Source of the DNA: Gambelia wislizenii
Taxonomy: Eukaryota > Chordata > Lepidosauria > Squamata > Crotaphytidae
Direction of reading: 5' to 3'
Length of the DNA stretch: 64,000 nt
NCBI GenBank assembly: GCA_030847615.1
Contig: JAUMIR010000015.1
Coordinates: 4,481,501-4,545,500, forward strand
Shown: positions 37,601 to 50,500 of the stretch, one piece after another
Layout of the letters: the number at the start of each line of letters is the position of its first letter
Numbering within the stretch: the stretch's first letter is position 1
The notes under the pieces: generated by a model
The model's input: the letters and a program-made list of their open reading frames with translations, nothing else
Told to the model about the DNA's origin: nothing
The model's database searches: none
Made by a program: the position numbers and the translations under genes

Positions 37601-40600
37601 ACAAGCGACATCCCACCTTTCCCAAAAAGAAAGAGGGGGAAAAAGATAGCACAAACCTCCATTTTATCACCTTAGCAATCACTTGCTAAAGCGAAAATCC
37701 AATTTGTCGACAGCGGACACTTGCCCTGTAACTGAGCCCCGTTCCCTGTGCTTGCCTAGCCAATCAAGTTTGCAATCTGTCCTGCATAGGGAAGCAATTC
37801 ATGTCGAATCGCTTGTCTTAATGTGCAAAAATGCACATATCTCTGGAGCTTTTTAAAAAAGTTGGGAAAAGCTATGAAGGCTTTTCTTGCATAGTTTTTC
37901 CTCTTTTTGTCCCCCTCCACAATATGACGAGACAATGCACAATCCCATTAAGATAGCTCGTTTTCTGAGCAAATTCTGTGAGGGTATTTTTCACCATGTG
38001 GGCAACCCCCTTGTTTTGCCCCATCCCAACTGCTCATTCTGATGGGGCCACCACAGAGAAGGCTCTCACCTTTTTCCACATCAGCCAGATTAAACCCATA
38101 GGCAAAGCACTTTGGCACTCCCCATTCTGTGCTCATCAAGACGTTGTGCCTTGGCTGGTACCAGAAGTCATAGCCTAGCGGTGGAATCTTGGATCCTTTT
38201 TCCCAGTTCCCCTTCACTTCAAAGGTCTCTCCATCCAGCAGGACAAAACCACCTGACAATACAAAATTTTTAAAAGTGCTATTGTTGATAAGATTAATTT
38301 TTAGTAAATCCCAAAATATCTTTTGATAATGCCCAGCAAGGCCTGAACAAAGTTTGTGACGATGAAGCTTCTTTTTATAGAATCATAGAGTTGGAAGAGA
38401 GCACAAGGACCATCCAGTCCAACTCCCTTGTGCCATGCAGGAATACACAATCAAATCATTCCTGACAGATGGCCGTCCAGCCTCTGTTTAAATACCTCCA
38501 AAAAAGGAGACCACAACACCCCCAGACAGTGCATTCCACTTCCAAATAGCTCTTACTGTCAGGAAGTTCTTCCTAATGTTTAGATGGAATCTCTTTTCCT
38601 GTAGTTTGAACCCATTGCTCCGTGTCCTTGTCTCTGGAGCAGCAGAAAACAAGCTTGCCCCATCCTCAGTATGACATCCCTTCAAATATTTAAACTTGGC
38701 TAGACAATGCAACTGTTAGGTGGATTTTGCAATTGGTTGACTGACCAAACCCAAATCCTAATTTCGTGTCATCTGCAAACTTGATAAGCATACTCTCTAT
38801 TCCCTCATCCAAGTCATTGAGAAAGATGTTGAATAGCACTGGGCCCAGGACAGAACCCTCTAGCACCCCGCTGGTCACTTCTCTCCAAGATGAAGAGGAG
38901 CCATTGGTGACTACCCTTTAGTGATAAAAAGACTTTTTATCTGTCCAGTCCCTCCCTGGTTTCTCCATCATCCTCTGTCCAGCTAGACATTTTTTAAGCA
39001 GCATCAGCACTGGGAAGATGGTGAAGGAGGGCTGGAAAAAAAGAGGCGTTTGTTCAGCTTGCAGCAGCATGTCTGCAGTAAGCAATCTCATAAAGCTTGA
39101 GCTGGGAAAGATTAGGGACATTATCACATGAGACTTTGAAACTGCAATTAAAGTTGGAGAATAGTGTCTTTGGCCATACTTATCATATGACATCACCTCT
39201 CTCTCGTTGCTGCTTTGTCTTCAAAGTGTTGGTAGGGCACACCTTTTCATTAATGGGAAAACCTGTCAATAAGCTCCCAATCACACTGCTTTTTCTCTAG
39301 TCCTCAGGTGTGATAAGTTCCTCTTGCTGCAGTTCTGATCTTGCCTGGTCGCATGGTGTCAGTGGGCATGAGTCTCCTCCTCTGCCCTTCTCCCCCACTC
39401 CCCTTTGCTATTCCCAAGCAGGTTGTTTTCCTTTCCTTTTCTATTTTTTTATTTCATCATATTGCTATAGTTGCACAATTGTGTTAAAAATTTAAAAACC
39501 TGAAAAGCATGCTGGGTAGGGCCTACGGCAGGAAGGAGGGTTATGGTGGCTGTGCTGAAGACAACGTGCGGGACCATAGATCACCAAAGCAATGCCTTTG
39601 CACTTTTCCAGAGAAGTGTGATAATGAATGCTCCCAAACCAGTACACAGTTGTCCCTTCCTATTCGCTGGGGTTTGGTTCCAGGAAAACAAGCTTGGGCC
39701 TCACCTAGAATACCGTGTCCAGCTCTGGGCACCACAATTCAACGGTTAAGGGCGATATGATAGCCCTGTTTAAGTATTTGAAGGGGTGTCACATTGAGGA
39801 TGGAGCAAGCTTGTTTTCTGCTGCTCCAGAGACTGGAACACGGAGCAATGGATGCAAGCTCCAGGAACAGAGAGTCCACCTCAACATGAGGAGGAACTTT
39901 CTGACAGTAAGAGCTGTTCGGCCGTGGAAGACACTCCCTCAGAGCATGGTGGCATCTCCTTCCTTGGAGGTCTTTAAACAGGGGCTGTATGGCCATCTGC
40001 TGGGGATGCTTTGATTGTGATTTCCTGCGTGGCAGGGGGGTTGGGCTGGATGGCCCTCGTGGTCTCTTCCAACTCTGCAATTCTATGATTCTATGATTCT
40101 ACGATTCTATGAAATCCTACAAAGCTGCCTTTTCCCAAGTCTGACCCACAGTCCATATATCTTAGTATTGTTGATGCTTACTGGTAGCTTCTCCCCCAGA
40201 CTTTCCAATGGTGAGTTTTTCAAGCTTAGCTCAAGACGCCTGGAATTGAATCCGGGTCCTTCCACTAGCGAAGCAAGCGTTGAATCACTGAGAGCAACAG
40301 ATTCATACCTTTGCCGTTGCCAGAAGGGTCTCCCATGGCGCTGATCATGATTTCGCCACTTCCCAAGCAATGTGTGGTGTGAGGATTGGCCAAGCTGCAC
40401 TTCCAATACATGTCGATGGGCTCAATAACCTACACAAAAAAATGTTTACACAGAGAAAGGGAGCCTCTCAGATGAACTCACTGTGGAAAAAACAGTGGAA
40501 GAATATAAACGAGTTTTGATTTACATGTTAACAGCAGCTAGGACTTTATATGCACAATTGTGGAAGAGGAAAGAAACACCTCTGGAGCTTAATTGAAGCT

Positions 40601-43600
40601 CTAACCCTTCTAACCTTAATTAAGCTCCATTGAAGACTGGAGCTTAAAAACATTAGAAATGATTGAAATTAATAAACTCTCAACATTGTTAAAAAAGAGC
40701 TCTCTTAAATATTTTTATAAAGACTGGGGGAAAGTGATAAATTGTTTAAAGAAATACCATGGACCTCTTACAGGGATAAATCTGGAAGAATAAAAAAAAT
40801 GTTAAAACAATTAATCAAAAAAGGGAATACAGTTATCCCTTCATATTTGCTGGGGTTTGGTTCCAGGACCCCCTGTGGATACCAAAATCCATGCATACCC
40901 AAGTCCCATTATATGCAATGGCATAGCAAAATGGTGTCCCTTATATAAGATGGCAAAATCAAGGTTTGCTTTTGGGATTATTATTTTTTAAAGAATATTT
41001 TCAAGCCGTGAATACTTAAATCCATGGATACCAAATGCGTGGATATGAAAGGACAACTGTATAGGGGTTAAATAATGAAATGGAAAGGATAAGCAAAGTA
41101 CAGTATTACATAAGAAATCTATAGTTCAATCTCCTTTAACAAAGAAAAAGAGTGTAGTGAAACAAAGATGAAGAAAGAAAAGAGAAGAAAGTGGAATTAC
41201 AAATTATACATTGAGACCTAATACTGGATGGAGGGAAGTTAGATTTAGTAAATAGAAATAAGAATGGAACTGGAAATAAGAGGGCTAAATAGAAACATCT
41301 CTCTGGCTTTTCTTCGCAAATGAAGATTCAGGAAGGACTCATCCTGCGCTTTCTGCAAGCGCACTGATGACTAAAAAGGCCAATCCGAGATAAACAAGTC
41401 CGGTTGCAGAAAGCACAGCAGAAGGTCTCCTTGGGTGATGTTTCCGGGTTGTGATTCTTTCTGCGTTGTCGTTTCTCTTCAAGACTTATTTGGCGTGAGT
41501 TCTCAAATAAGGCTGCAGCATTGTGGATAGTGATACTGTGTTGTTTATTTATATATGAGGTACATAACATTGAAATAGTTATTAATGTGAACTAAGGATT
41601 TTATATACTATGTTCTTTATTTTTCAATAAAAATATATATATAAAAAATAATCCAGAGCTTTTTGAGTTTTATTACAGCAAACAAGAGGACACCCTCCAA
41701 CATATGATAGACCTGTTTAAGTATTTGAAGGGCTGTCACGCTGAGGATGGAGCAGGCTTGTTTTCTGCTGCTCCAGAGACTGGAACACGGAGCCATGGAT
41801 GCAAGCGCCAGGAAAGGAAATTCCACCTAAATGTTAGGAAGAACTTCCTGAGAGTAAGAGCTTTTTGGAAGTGGAATGTCATTGGGAATGATTTGATTGT
41901 GTATGCCTGTATGGTAGGGGGTTGGACTAGATGGTCTTTGTGCTCTCTTCCAGCTCTACAATTCTATGATTCTTTGATTTCACAGATGAAAACCAGGACA
42001 CATGCAGCCAAAGAACACTGAAGTTGTGGTTACAATGGCAAAAAGTAGTAATGAGGAAGAACAGACAAACTCTGAGAAGGTGCCACAGTTTGCTGCAGGG
42101 AAGGCAGGGCAAGACTCTTCCTCTCCTCTCCCCGCTGCTGAGTTAATTGAGTGCAAACAACTTTTGCACTTCAAATTCAGTTAGCAGAAATGGAAGTAAG
42201 CTGAGGACAAAGGAAAGAAAGGGGGGGGGGAGAAACTGGGGGATTGTCTAAATGGTAACAAAAATGTAATAAGAAAAATAGTTTGGATTCATTTGAAGAT
42301 GAGTGGAAAGAGATTAAAGACTATCTTAGTGAATTATGGGGTCGCTGGATAAATTTGGGCTTCTTATTTAGTGGGTAATACAAAATGAGTAATACTTGTT
42401 CCAAAAGGGGAAAAATACAATAGTTGCTGTAAAATATTAATTAATTAGTTTAGAAAGGACATAAATTGGATGGCCATCGGGAGTGCTCTGGCAGGGGGTT
42501 GGACTAGATGGCCCTTGTGGACCCTTCCAAATCTATGATTCTATGATTCTATATCATATAAATATAAAATATAAATATAAATACAGTTGTCCCTCCGTAT
42601 CAACAGATTTGGTATTCACAGATTTAAGTATTCACGGCTTGAAAATATTCTTTAAAAAATAATAATCCAAAAAGAAAACCTTGATTTTGCCATCTTATAT
42701 AAGGGGCACCATTTTGCTCTGCCATTGCATATCATGGGACTTGAGCATTCACGGATTTTGGTATTCACGGGGGTTCTGAAACCAACCCCCAGCGAATATG
42801 TAGGGACAACCGCATATTTTATATGAAATATATTTTTCATATATGTATTCATATTTATTCATATATATATATATATATATATATATTCATATTTTTATAT
42901 GAAATATAAAATGTGTGGTGAAACTTAATGGGAAGTAACGAATCTTGAATGAATTAAGTTCAGAAAGGGAGATATGAAAACATGAATATCTGTATGAGAA
43001 AGTATGAGTTTTAATTAAATGCATGTAGAAGAAAATAGAAGAAATTTTATGTGGAGTCTTGATGAACAATGTATCATTATATTTTGGTCAATAAAAATTA
43101 TACGTTAAAAAAAATAAAAATAAATTGTAACAAAAACCCTCTTGGAATTTGCTGGGAAATACCTGTCTAAATGGGATCCCACATCAATCCACAGTATTCA
43201 GAAGGAGGGGGGCCCAAAATGCCAAAAACAATGGAGGAAAAGCCTTCGTGGCTTTTCCCATAGTTTTTTTAAAAACAGCGACATGGTGCGCATTCCTGCT
43301 TGTTAGGACAAGAGATTCGAAGGGAAGCGCAAAGGTGATTGGTCGGGCGAGAGCAGGGGTAGGGTTTGCTAACAGGGCAAGTCCCCGCTGTAGCCATGTT
43401 GGATTTTTGCCTTCGTGAGCTAAGGCGATAAAACACAGTTTTTTGTTTGTTTGTTTTTGCTTTCCTGTTAAATCGGAAAATTACTACAGTTGTCTCTCCA
43501 TATCCATGGATTTGACTATTCATGGCTTGAAATTTTTCTTTAAAAAATAGCAATCCAAAAAACAAACCTTGATTTTGCCATCTTATATAAGGGACACCAT

Positions 43601-44518
43601 TTTGCTCTGCCATTGCATAGAATGGGACTTGAGTATTCACGGATTTTGGTATCCATGGGGGGGTGGGTCCTGGAACCAAACCCCAGCGAAGATGAAGGGA
43701 CAACTGTATATCACTCCAGTGCATCTTGAATGGCGTTTTCTTTTTTAAAAAAAATGGTGGTGGCGAAAAACTAACATGAGTAAATCACTCGTAGCCACCA
43801 TCTGGAATGCAAGGATTATAGGGACTTCTTGGGCCAAAAACACCATTAGGATATGTCGCTGCTGCTGTGAAATGCCACTACTATGAGGTACTCCTGTTTT
43901 ATTTTATTTTTTTCCCCTTGTGCCGATGGGCCTTGGGACATTTTAAAAGCAGCTGAAAAAAATGGGATGGCAGAGGATTAATGGAGACTGTCCCTGCCAA
44001 ATCAGGGCAGTTAGTATAGAAAAATAGTTTATTTTGTTGTTGTCACTGTGATTAAACTTTGTGGGGAGGTATGAATATTATCAGTGGTGGGCTAACGAAG
44101 TGAGAGGGGCTCCTCGGTTGTGGCTCCATAACTGTGGAATGCTTTCCCCTTGGAGGCCTGACTAGTGCCAACATTGGTTTCTTTCTGGTGCTGAACCAAA
44201 ACATGGGTTTTCATTTATGCCTTCAAGGACTAATTTATTTCAAAGTATACATGTGATAGGTTTTCTGTGGGATTTTTTCTGGGCTGTGTGGCCGTGCTCT
44301 GGAAGAGTTTATTCCTGACGTTTCGCCTGCATCTGTGGCTGGCATCTTCAGAGAATGGTCACGTAGGGCATGTGGGGTTTACATACTGTGAACCCCTGTT
44401 GGGGACGATATGTACATTTGTGTATTTGAATGCCTAGTTTCTGGGTGGCAATATGCAAGGAGGATTAGTGTCTGTTTGGCTAATGGTTCATTGTCTGCTG
44501 GAAATCCTCCTGTCCCTG

Positions 44519-44549
<31 letters not shown>

Positions 44550-47500
44550 GTGAATATACACACACACAGTAATATTAATAACAACAACAACAACAACAAC
44601 AACAACAACTTTATTTTTGTACCCCGCCTTTTGCCTATTAGGCAATCAAGGCAGCTCACAACAATTGGATATAAAACAAACAAATCCATAACAACAGTAA
44701 TAACTTAAAACAATTTACTCCCCGCTTAAAATTACAATAATAGTACATATATTTAAAATAACTGGCAAATTCACCAGTGATATAAAATAACTACCCTAGT
44801 TGATCTCTTCCCGGATAACTACCCGGATAACTACCGGGAAATAACTACCCTATAAAATAACTACATTTAAAACTGTAATATCAAAACATAAAAAATGGTC
44901 TGTTCTATTCAAGGAAGGCCTGCCGGAAGAGATCCGTTTTGATGGGTTTTTTTAAAATTCTCCAAGCTGGTTGCTTGACGGATCTCCTCTGGTAAGGCAT
45001 TCCAGAGTCTGGGAGCAGCAATAGAAAAAGATCTCTGGGAGGTTGCTGTTAATCTAGATCTCATTGGTTGCAATAAACCCCTCCCAGAAGATCTAAGGGT
45101 GGGGGCCAGATTATATGGGAGGAGGCAATCCCTTATGCCGGTTGGACCTAGGCCATGTCGGGCTTTATAGGTCATTACCAGCACCTTATACTGTTCTTGG
45201 AAGCTGATAGGCAGCCAGTGAAGGGATTTCAAGATTGGAGTGATATGCTCCCTTCTCAATTTCCCGGTGACTAATCTGGCTGCCATATTTTGCACCATAT
45301 TTTGCAGTATATAACCCACACACACACACACTCCTACCCACCCATTCTCTGAGGATGCCAGCCACAGATGGAGGCGAAACATCAGAAAGAAACTCTTCCA
45401 GAACACGGCCTCACAGCCCAGAAAAAACCCAAGAAAAACCTCTGGATCCCGGCTGTGAAAGCCTTCGACTTCACATATACATGTGATCTGTTGTAGCTTT
45501 CAAAGTGGCTTTAACTGTTGCTGTGTTTAATCTGTTTTAATCTTCTTTAAATTATTGATGTTTTAATCTGGAAATGTTTTGAATTGTTCCTACTGTAGGC
45601 TGTTCTAAACTCTCACGATAAAGGAAATTTATTTAAACAAACAAATAAATAAAATTAGTGAGGGTGAAAAGTGGACATGCTCATGCAACAGGCAAAGACA
45701 CTTTTGAGAGCATAAGAGAAGGAAGATTTTACTTTAGAAAAGCAGAATCAAATACAGCATGCAAGAATTGTAACTTTATCCCACCTGACTTGTTGATCAT
45801 TTAAATGCTTTGTTGTTTTTTTTCTTTTGTATTGACAAAAAGAAAACCTTAATAAAAATTATTACCCGAAAAAGTTTTTAAAAACACACCATGGTGCATC
45901 CACATTACACAAATAATCCAGTTTTATACTGGATTGCCATGGCTCCTTCCTATGGAATCCTGGGATTTGTAGTTTGGTGAGACACCCTTGTAAAACTACA
46001 AATCCCAGGATTCAGTTGGAAGGAGCCATGGCAAATAATCCAATTTCAAACTGGATTATTTGTGTAGTGTGGATTTGGCCTATACATGCCATGACTTCTG
46101 AAAACTCCACTTCGGTAGTAGTAAATATGTCATGTGAGGCAGGGTGTTGTAACATTGGCTCCTGTTGCACAAAGACGTTTGTGCAAAGAAACTCTGGTGT
46201 TCAGTATGGAGACATGCTGATAAGACATTGCTGGACTTGCGAGACAGAGGCTGAGGTATCTAAAAAGGCAGAAAAATTGGTAGAGTCCCTACCTTATAGA
46301 GCCTGGGTGCTCGCTGGTCTGTGCCTGTATCAACCACGTAAATCCGGGAAGAGATCAAACTAGGAAGGATCAGCCTGTTCCGCTTCTTGGTCATGTCTCC
46401 AAAGCAACTGCTGCAGGCGTTCCAGCCGGTATGGTGCAGCTCATCATTGACGTTGGGCATGGGCAGGCGATGGATAACCTAGAAAATGGCAGAGGCATGG
46501 TTGAGGATACAAGCCCCAGTCCTATGAGTGGGAGAACCACCTTCCACAAATGGCAAGCAGGAGAATCCTAATTACAGGCATACCTCAGTTAAGAAAGCCT
46601 CTGATAGTAAGGCTCCTTTTTCTAGAGCCCACCCAGCTCCCCACTTTTCCTCTCTGTTCTCTGCCTAGCTGGAAATTTCTTAGCAGCATCAGCATTGCGA
46701 GGATAGGGAAGGAGGGCTGGAGAAACACAGACTTTCTGTGCAGCAGCACATCTTTAGTAAGCAATGCAATAAACAAAGCTTGAGCTGGGGATGAGTGGGA
46801 TGGTTACTCTAGCTGATCCTATGGTAGCTGTGTGTGCCTGCCTACAACAGGCAAAGTAAACAGCAGCTGCCTCGAATCCCTTACTGAGCATATAGGAATA
46901 GCAAAACAGAGAGATAAGCCTGCTTCACTAGCTGCCCCCAACGAGTGAAAAAAGCATAGCTCTGTAAGTCTGAGCAACAAAAGCAAAATCAGAAGAAAAG
47001 CTGATGCTGGTGAAAGAAAAAAGCATCCCTGGTTGCATTTTGGAAGAAGCCTCCAAGTGGCCACTGGAAAGTTCAAAGTGTTTCTTTGGAAATTATCAGA
47101 CAACCTTAATATCCCACCACAGGGACAAGAGGAGATCAGGAAAGGGCTTCCCTTTCAGACGACATCCCTGTGGCATTATGCTCCAGTGCCCTTTCTGTCG
47201 TTGTCCCCCCCCCGCGCACTCCTTTCTATTCACAGGCTAAGCCATGAATTGACCCATCATTCTGTTTCCATAACAGAATGACAGGTGAGCGAAAAGGTGC
47301 CCTGTTATACTGACGCAATGCCAGCGTCACTGGGAGGTCCCTGCCAAACACTTTCGGTCAAGATCGGGACATCGAGGTAAGTGACATGCTTTTTTTTTTC
47401 ACCTCCCCGGGTTACTTGGAGCTTTTTAAATGTGCTTTGGGGCTTGGTTTTTCTTTTTGACATGTATTTTTATTTTTATTTTTAAATTTCCCACACAATT

Positions 47501-50500
47501 GTTCTCTCACAAGAACAGCCAGGATTACCTTTCCAGGAAGTGAATGGGGTTCCATGACTGCTGCATTCACTCCTGGATTGCCAGAAGGGATGGGAGCAGT
47601 TTTTGCCGCACAAAAAAAGTAGGTCGGGGGGTGGGAATTAAAATGTTACAGGAATGGGAGTGGGGCGGGAGAGGAGATTGCGAGACTGGGATGCTATATT
47701 TGTCCCTGTCTGATAATCTCCTTTCTCTTTATGCATGTCTTCTCTAATATGGTTGTTTAATTTCCCATGTGCATATTGTTAGCTTTGAATAAAATGTATG
47801 CCAAAACATACTCTTGTTTTTTTATCCCAAATTTCCCATTATTTCTGCCTCTGGTACCCAATTTTCTGTTAAAGAAGTAATGCCCAGGAACACATCTACT
47901 GCATTAAATGAGGTATTTATTTGTTGTCTGAGAAAGAAACACTTCAGATTGTGGGAAAGATTGCTTCTGGAGGCACATATAAGCAAAATTGGTACCTGGA
48001 TGGTGGTGGTGATGATGATAATGTTTTAATTGCATTTTCGACCAGTGGTTCCTGATCCTTGGCCCTCCAGATATTTTGGACTCCAGATATTTTGGACTTC
48101 AGCTCCCAGAAGTCCCTGCCAGCTTAGCTGATGTTCAGGGATTCCTTGGAGCAGAAGTCCAAAACACTTGGAGGACCCAAGTTTGGGGAACCATTCTAAG
48201 AGTGCATCTACACTGTAGAAATAATGCAGTTTAACACCACTTTAACTGCCATGGCTCCATCCTACAGAATCCTGTGATTTGTAGTTTTGTGGGGCACCAG
48301 CACTCTGGCAGAGAAGGCTAAAGACCTTGTAAAACTACAAATCCCACGATTCCATAGCTACATAAATAAATAAATTTAACAGCTACAACACTTAAAGTGG
48401 TGTCAAATTGCACTATTTCTGTGGTGTTGGTGCACCCTAAGTTAACATTTTTAATATGGTTGTATATTTAATCACTTTTAAACTTTTGTTTCAACTTGAT
48501 TTTAATCTATATTGTGAGCTGCCTTGAGTCCCATATCAGAAGAAAATTGGGATATAAATGAGTTTTTTAAAACCATTCATTTGATAGCATTGCTTCTTTG
48601 CAAAACATCTCTTCCACGAAGGTGGCAACCCAAAGTACATTTACCTGGGAGCAAGCTAGTGCAAGCTGTTGGTGCCAATGTCCATGGTGTGGTGAGTGTG
48701 TTCTGGGTTTTAGTATGAACTTGAAAGGCGCTCTCTAAGATGCCTATTTGGGGGACAGGGTCCAAGGACAGCACCTTGGCCCAGCTCCCAGTGGACTAAA
48801 CCCTGCTGAATACAAAGGGACTCCAATGCTTACTGCCTGTGCAAATATGCCGCATAAAATATTTATCTATTCAATGGACAGAATAATATTAATATAATAA
48901 ATTTTTATTTTTAACACGCCCCTCTGCTCGGCAACTGGGGCGGCTTACAACAAGATTAAAACAACAGCAAGTTAAAACAATCCTTCCCAACCCTAACCCT
49001 CCCACCCCTTAAAACTAAATTAAACTAATAGAGAATTAAAACAAAGCTAAAATACAATACAATATATGTATATAAATAAATAAATAAATAAACTTTTAAA
49101 ATGACAATAGTGGCAAGGGGGCAGGTAAGCAATCAGCTCCACTTGAGCTGGGAAACTATCCCGGGAAGGCCTGCCGGAAGAGATCAGTCTTTAGTACTTT
49201 CTTGAAGCTATCAAGAGTAGTGATAAGATGGATCTCATCCGGCAGGCCATTCCAAAGTCTGGGAGCCGTAGAAGAGAAGGTCCTCTGGGAGGTCTGCGAC
49301 AGCCTAGTTTTCATAGGCTGCAGCAGGTTCCTCCCAGAGGACCGAAGTGCGTGGGGGGGGATCATATGGGATGAGGCGGTCCCTGAGATAAGATGGACCC
49401 AAGCCATGTAGGGCTTTAAAGGTTAAAACCAACACCTTGTACTGTGCGGGAAACTGATCGGCAGCCAGTGGAGAGATTTAAGCACAGGTGTTATATGCTC
49501 TCTCCTAGATGTACCCGTAATTAACCTGGCTGCCATATTTTGTACCAGTTGAAGTTTCCGGGTTAGGCACAAGGGTAGCCCCATGTAGAGTGCATTACAG
49601 TAATCCAAACGTGAGGTTACCAAAGCATGTACCACAGTTTCCAGATCCCTTGTATCCAGGTAAGGGCACAGCTGGCGTATCAGCCGAAGCTGATAACAGG
49701 CGCTCCTGACCGTCGCATTCACCTGACTAGTCATGTGAAGCGACAAATCTAGGAGTACTCCCAGACTGCGAACACAGTCTTTTAGAGGAGAGTGTGACTC
49801 CATCCAGGACTGGAAGTTGTATTCCCAGACCTGGTTTCGGGCCTGTGACTGTCAGTACCTCCGTTTTGTCTGGATTCAGTCTCAATCGGTTTTTCCCCAT
49901 CCAATCCATTACCGCTCTCAGATAGTCATTGAGAGGAGAGACACCATCTGAAGTCTGAGCCGACAATCTGGTCATGAAGAAATATATCTGAGTGTCATCA
50001 GCATACTGATGACACTGAGCTCCATGCCTCTAGATGATCTCTCTCAGCGGCTTCATATAAATGTTAAATAGCATCGGGGACAGGATGGCACCCTGAGGGA
50101 TGCCACAATTAAGCTCAGTTCTGGAAGAGCAGCTGTCCCCGAGCCTCACCCTCTGGGATCTGCCCAAGAGAAAGGAATGGAACCATCGCAGAGCAGTGCC
50201 TCCAATTCCTAACTCTCGCAGGCGATCCAAGAGGATGGAATGATCTATAGTGTCAAAGGCCGCTGACAGGTCCAAGAGCACCAGCAGGGTCACACTACTC
50301 CTGTCGATGCTCAGGCGGAGGTCGTCAGTTGGAGCGACCATGGCAGTCTCAACTCCATATCCTGTCCTGAAGCCAGTTTGAAATGGATCAAGATAATCGG
50401 TTTCATCCAAGACGGCTTGGAGTTTGGAAGCAACTGCCCTCTCGATCATTTTCTTAAAAAAGGTAACAAGGACATTGGTCTGTAATTGTTCCTGTCCAGG

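Larger units (their letters stand above)
40470..41640 (+). mobile_element. L1 3' region split by MITE T10 and a LINE 'J' fragment
   Basis: [20 protein letters not shown] at about 40,530-40,590 is the L1 C-terminal block. The copy continues after the MITE at 41,060 and after the LINE 'J' piece at 41,545, ending with CAATAAAAATATATATATAA near 41,640. Frame is lost early. Confidence 0.65.
44050..45655 (+). mobile_element. L2-like 3' end split by a Penelope-derived insertion
   Basis: Left part 44,050-44,257 (GGTTGTGGCTCCATAACTGT, TTTCCCCTTGGAGGCCTGAC), right part 45,476-45,655 (TTTAATCTGTTTTAATCTTC, AAACAAATAAATAAA tail). TATACATGTGAT is present on both sides of the insertion. Confidence 0.75.

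Noticed and set aside
44379..44708. Open frames with runs of Val, Leu, Thr-His or Asn
   Set aside because: Translations of AAC and GT microsatellites, not proteins.
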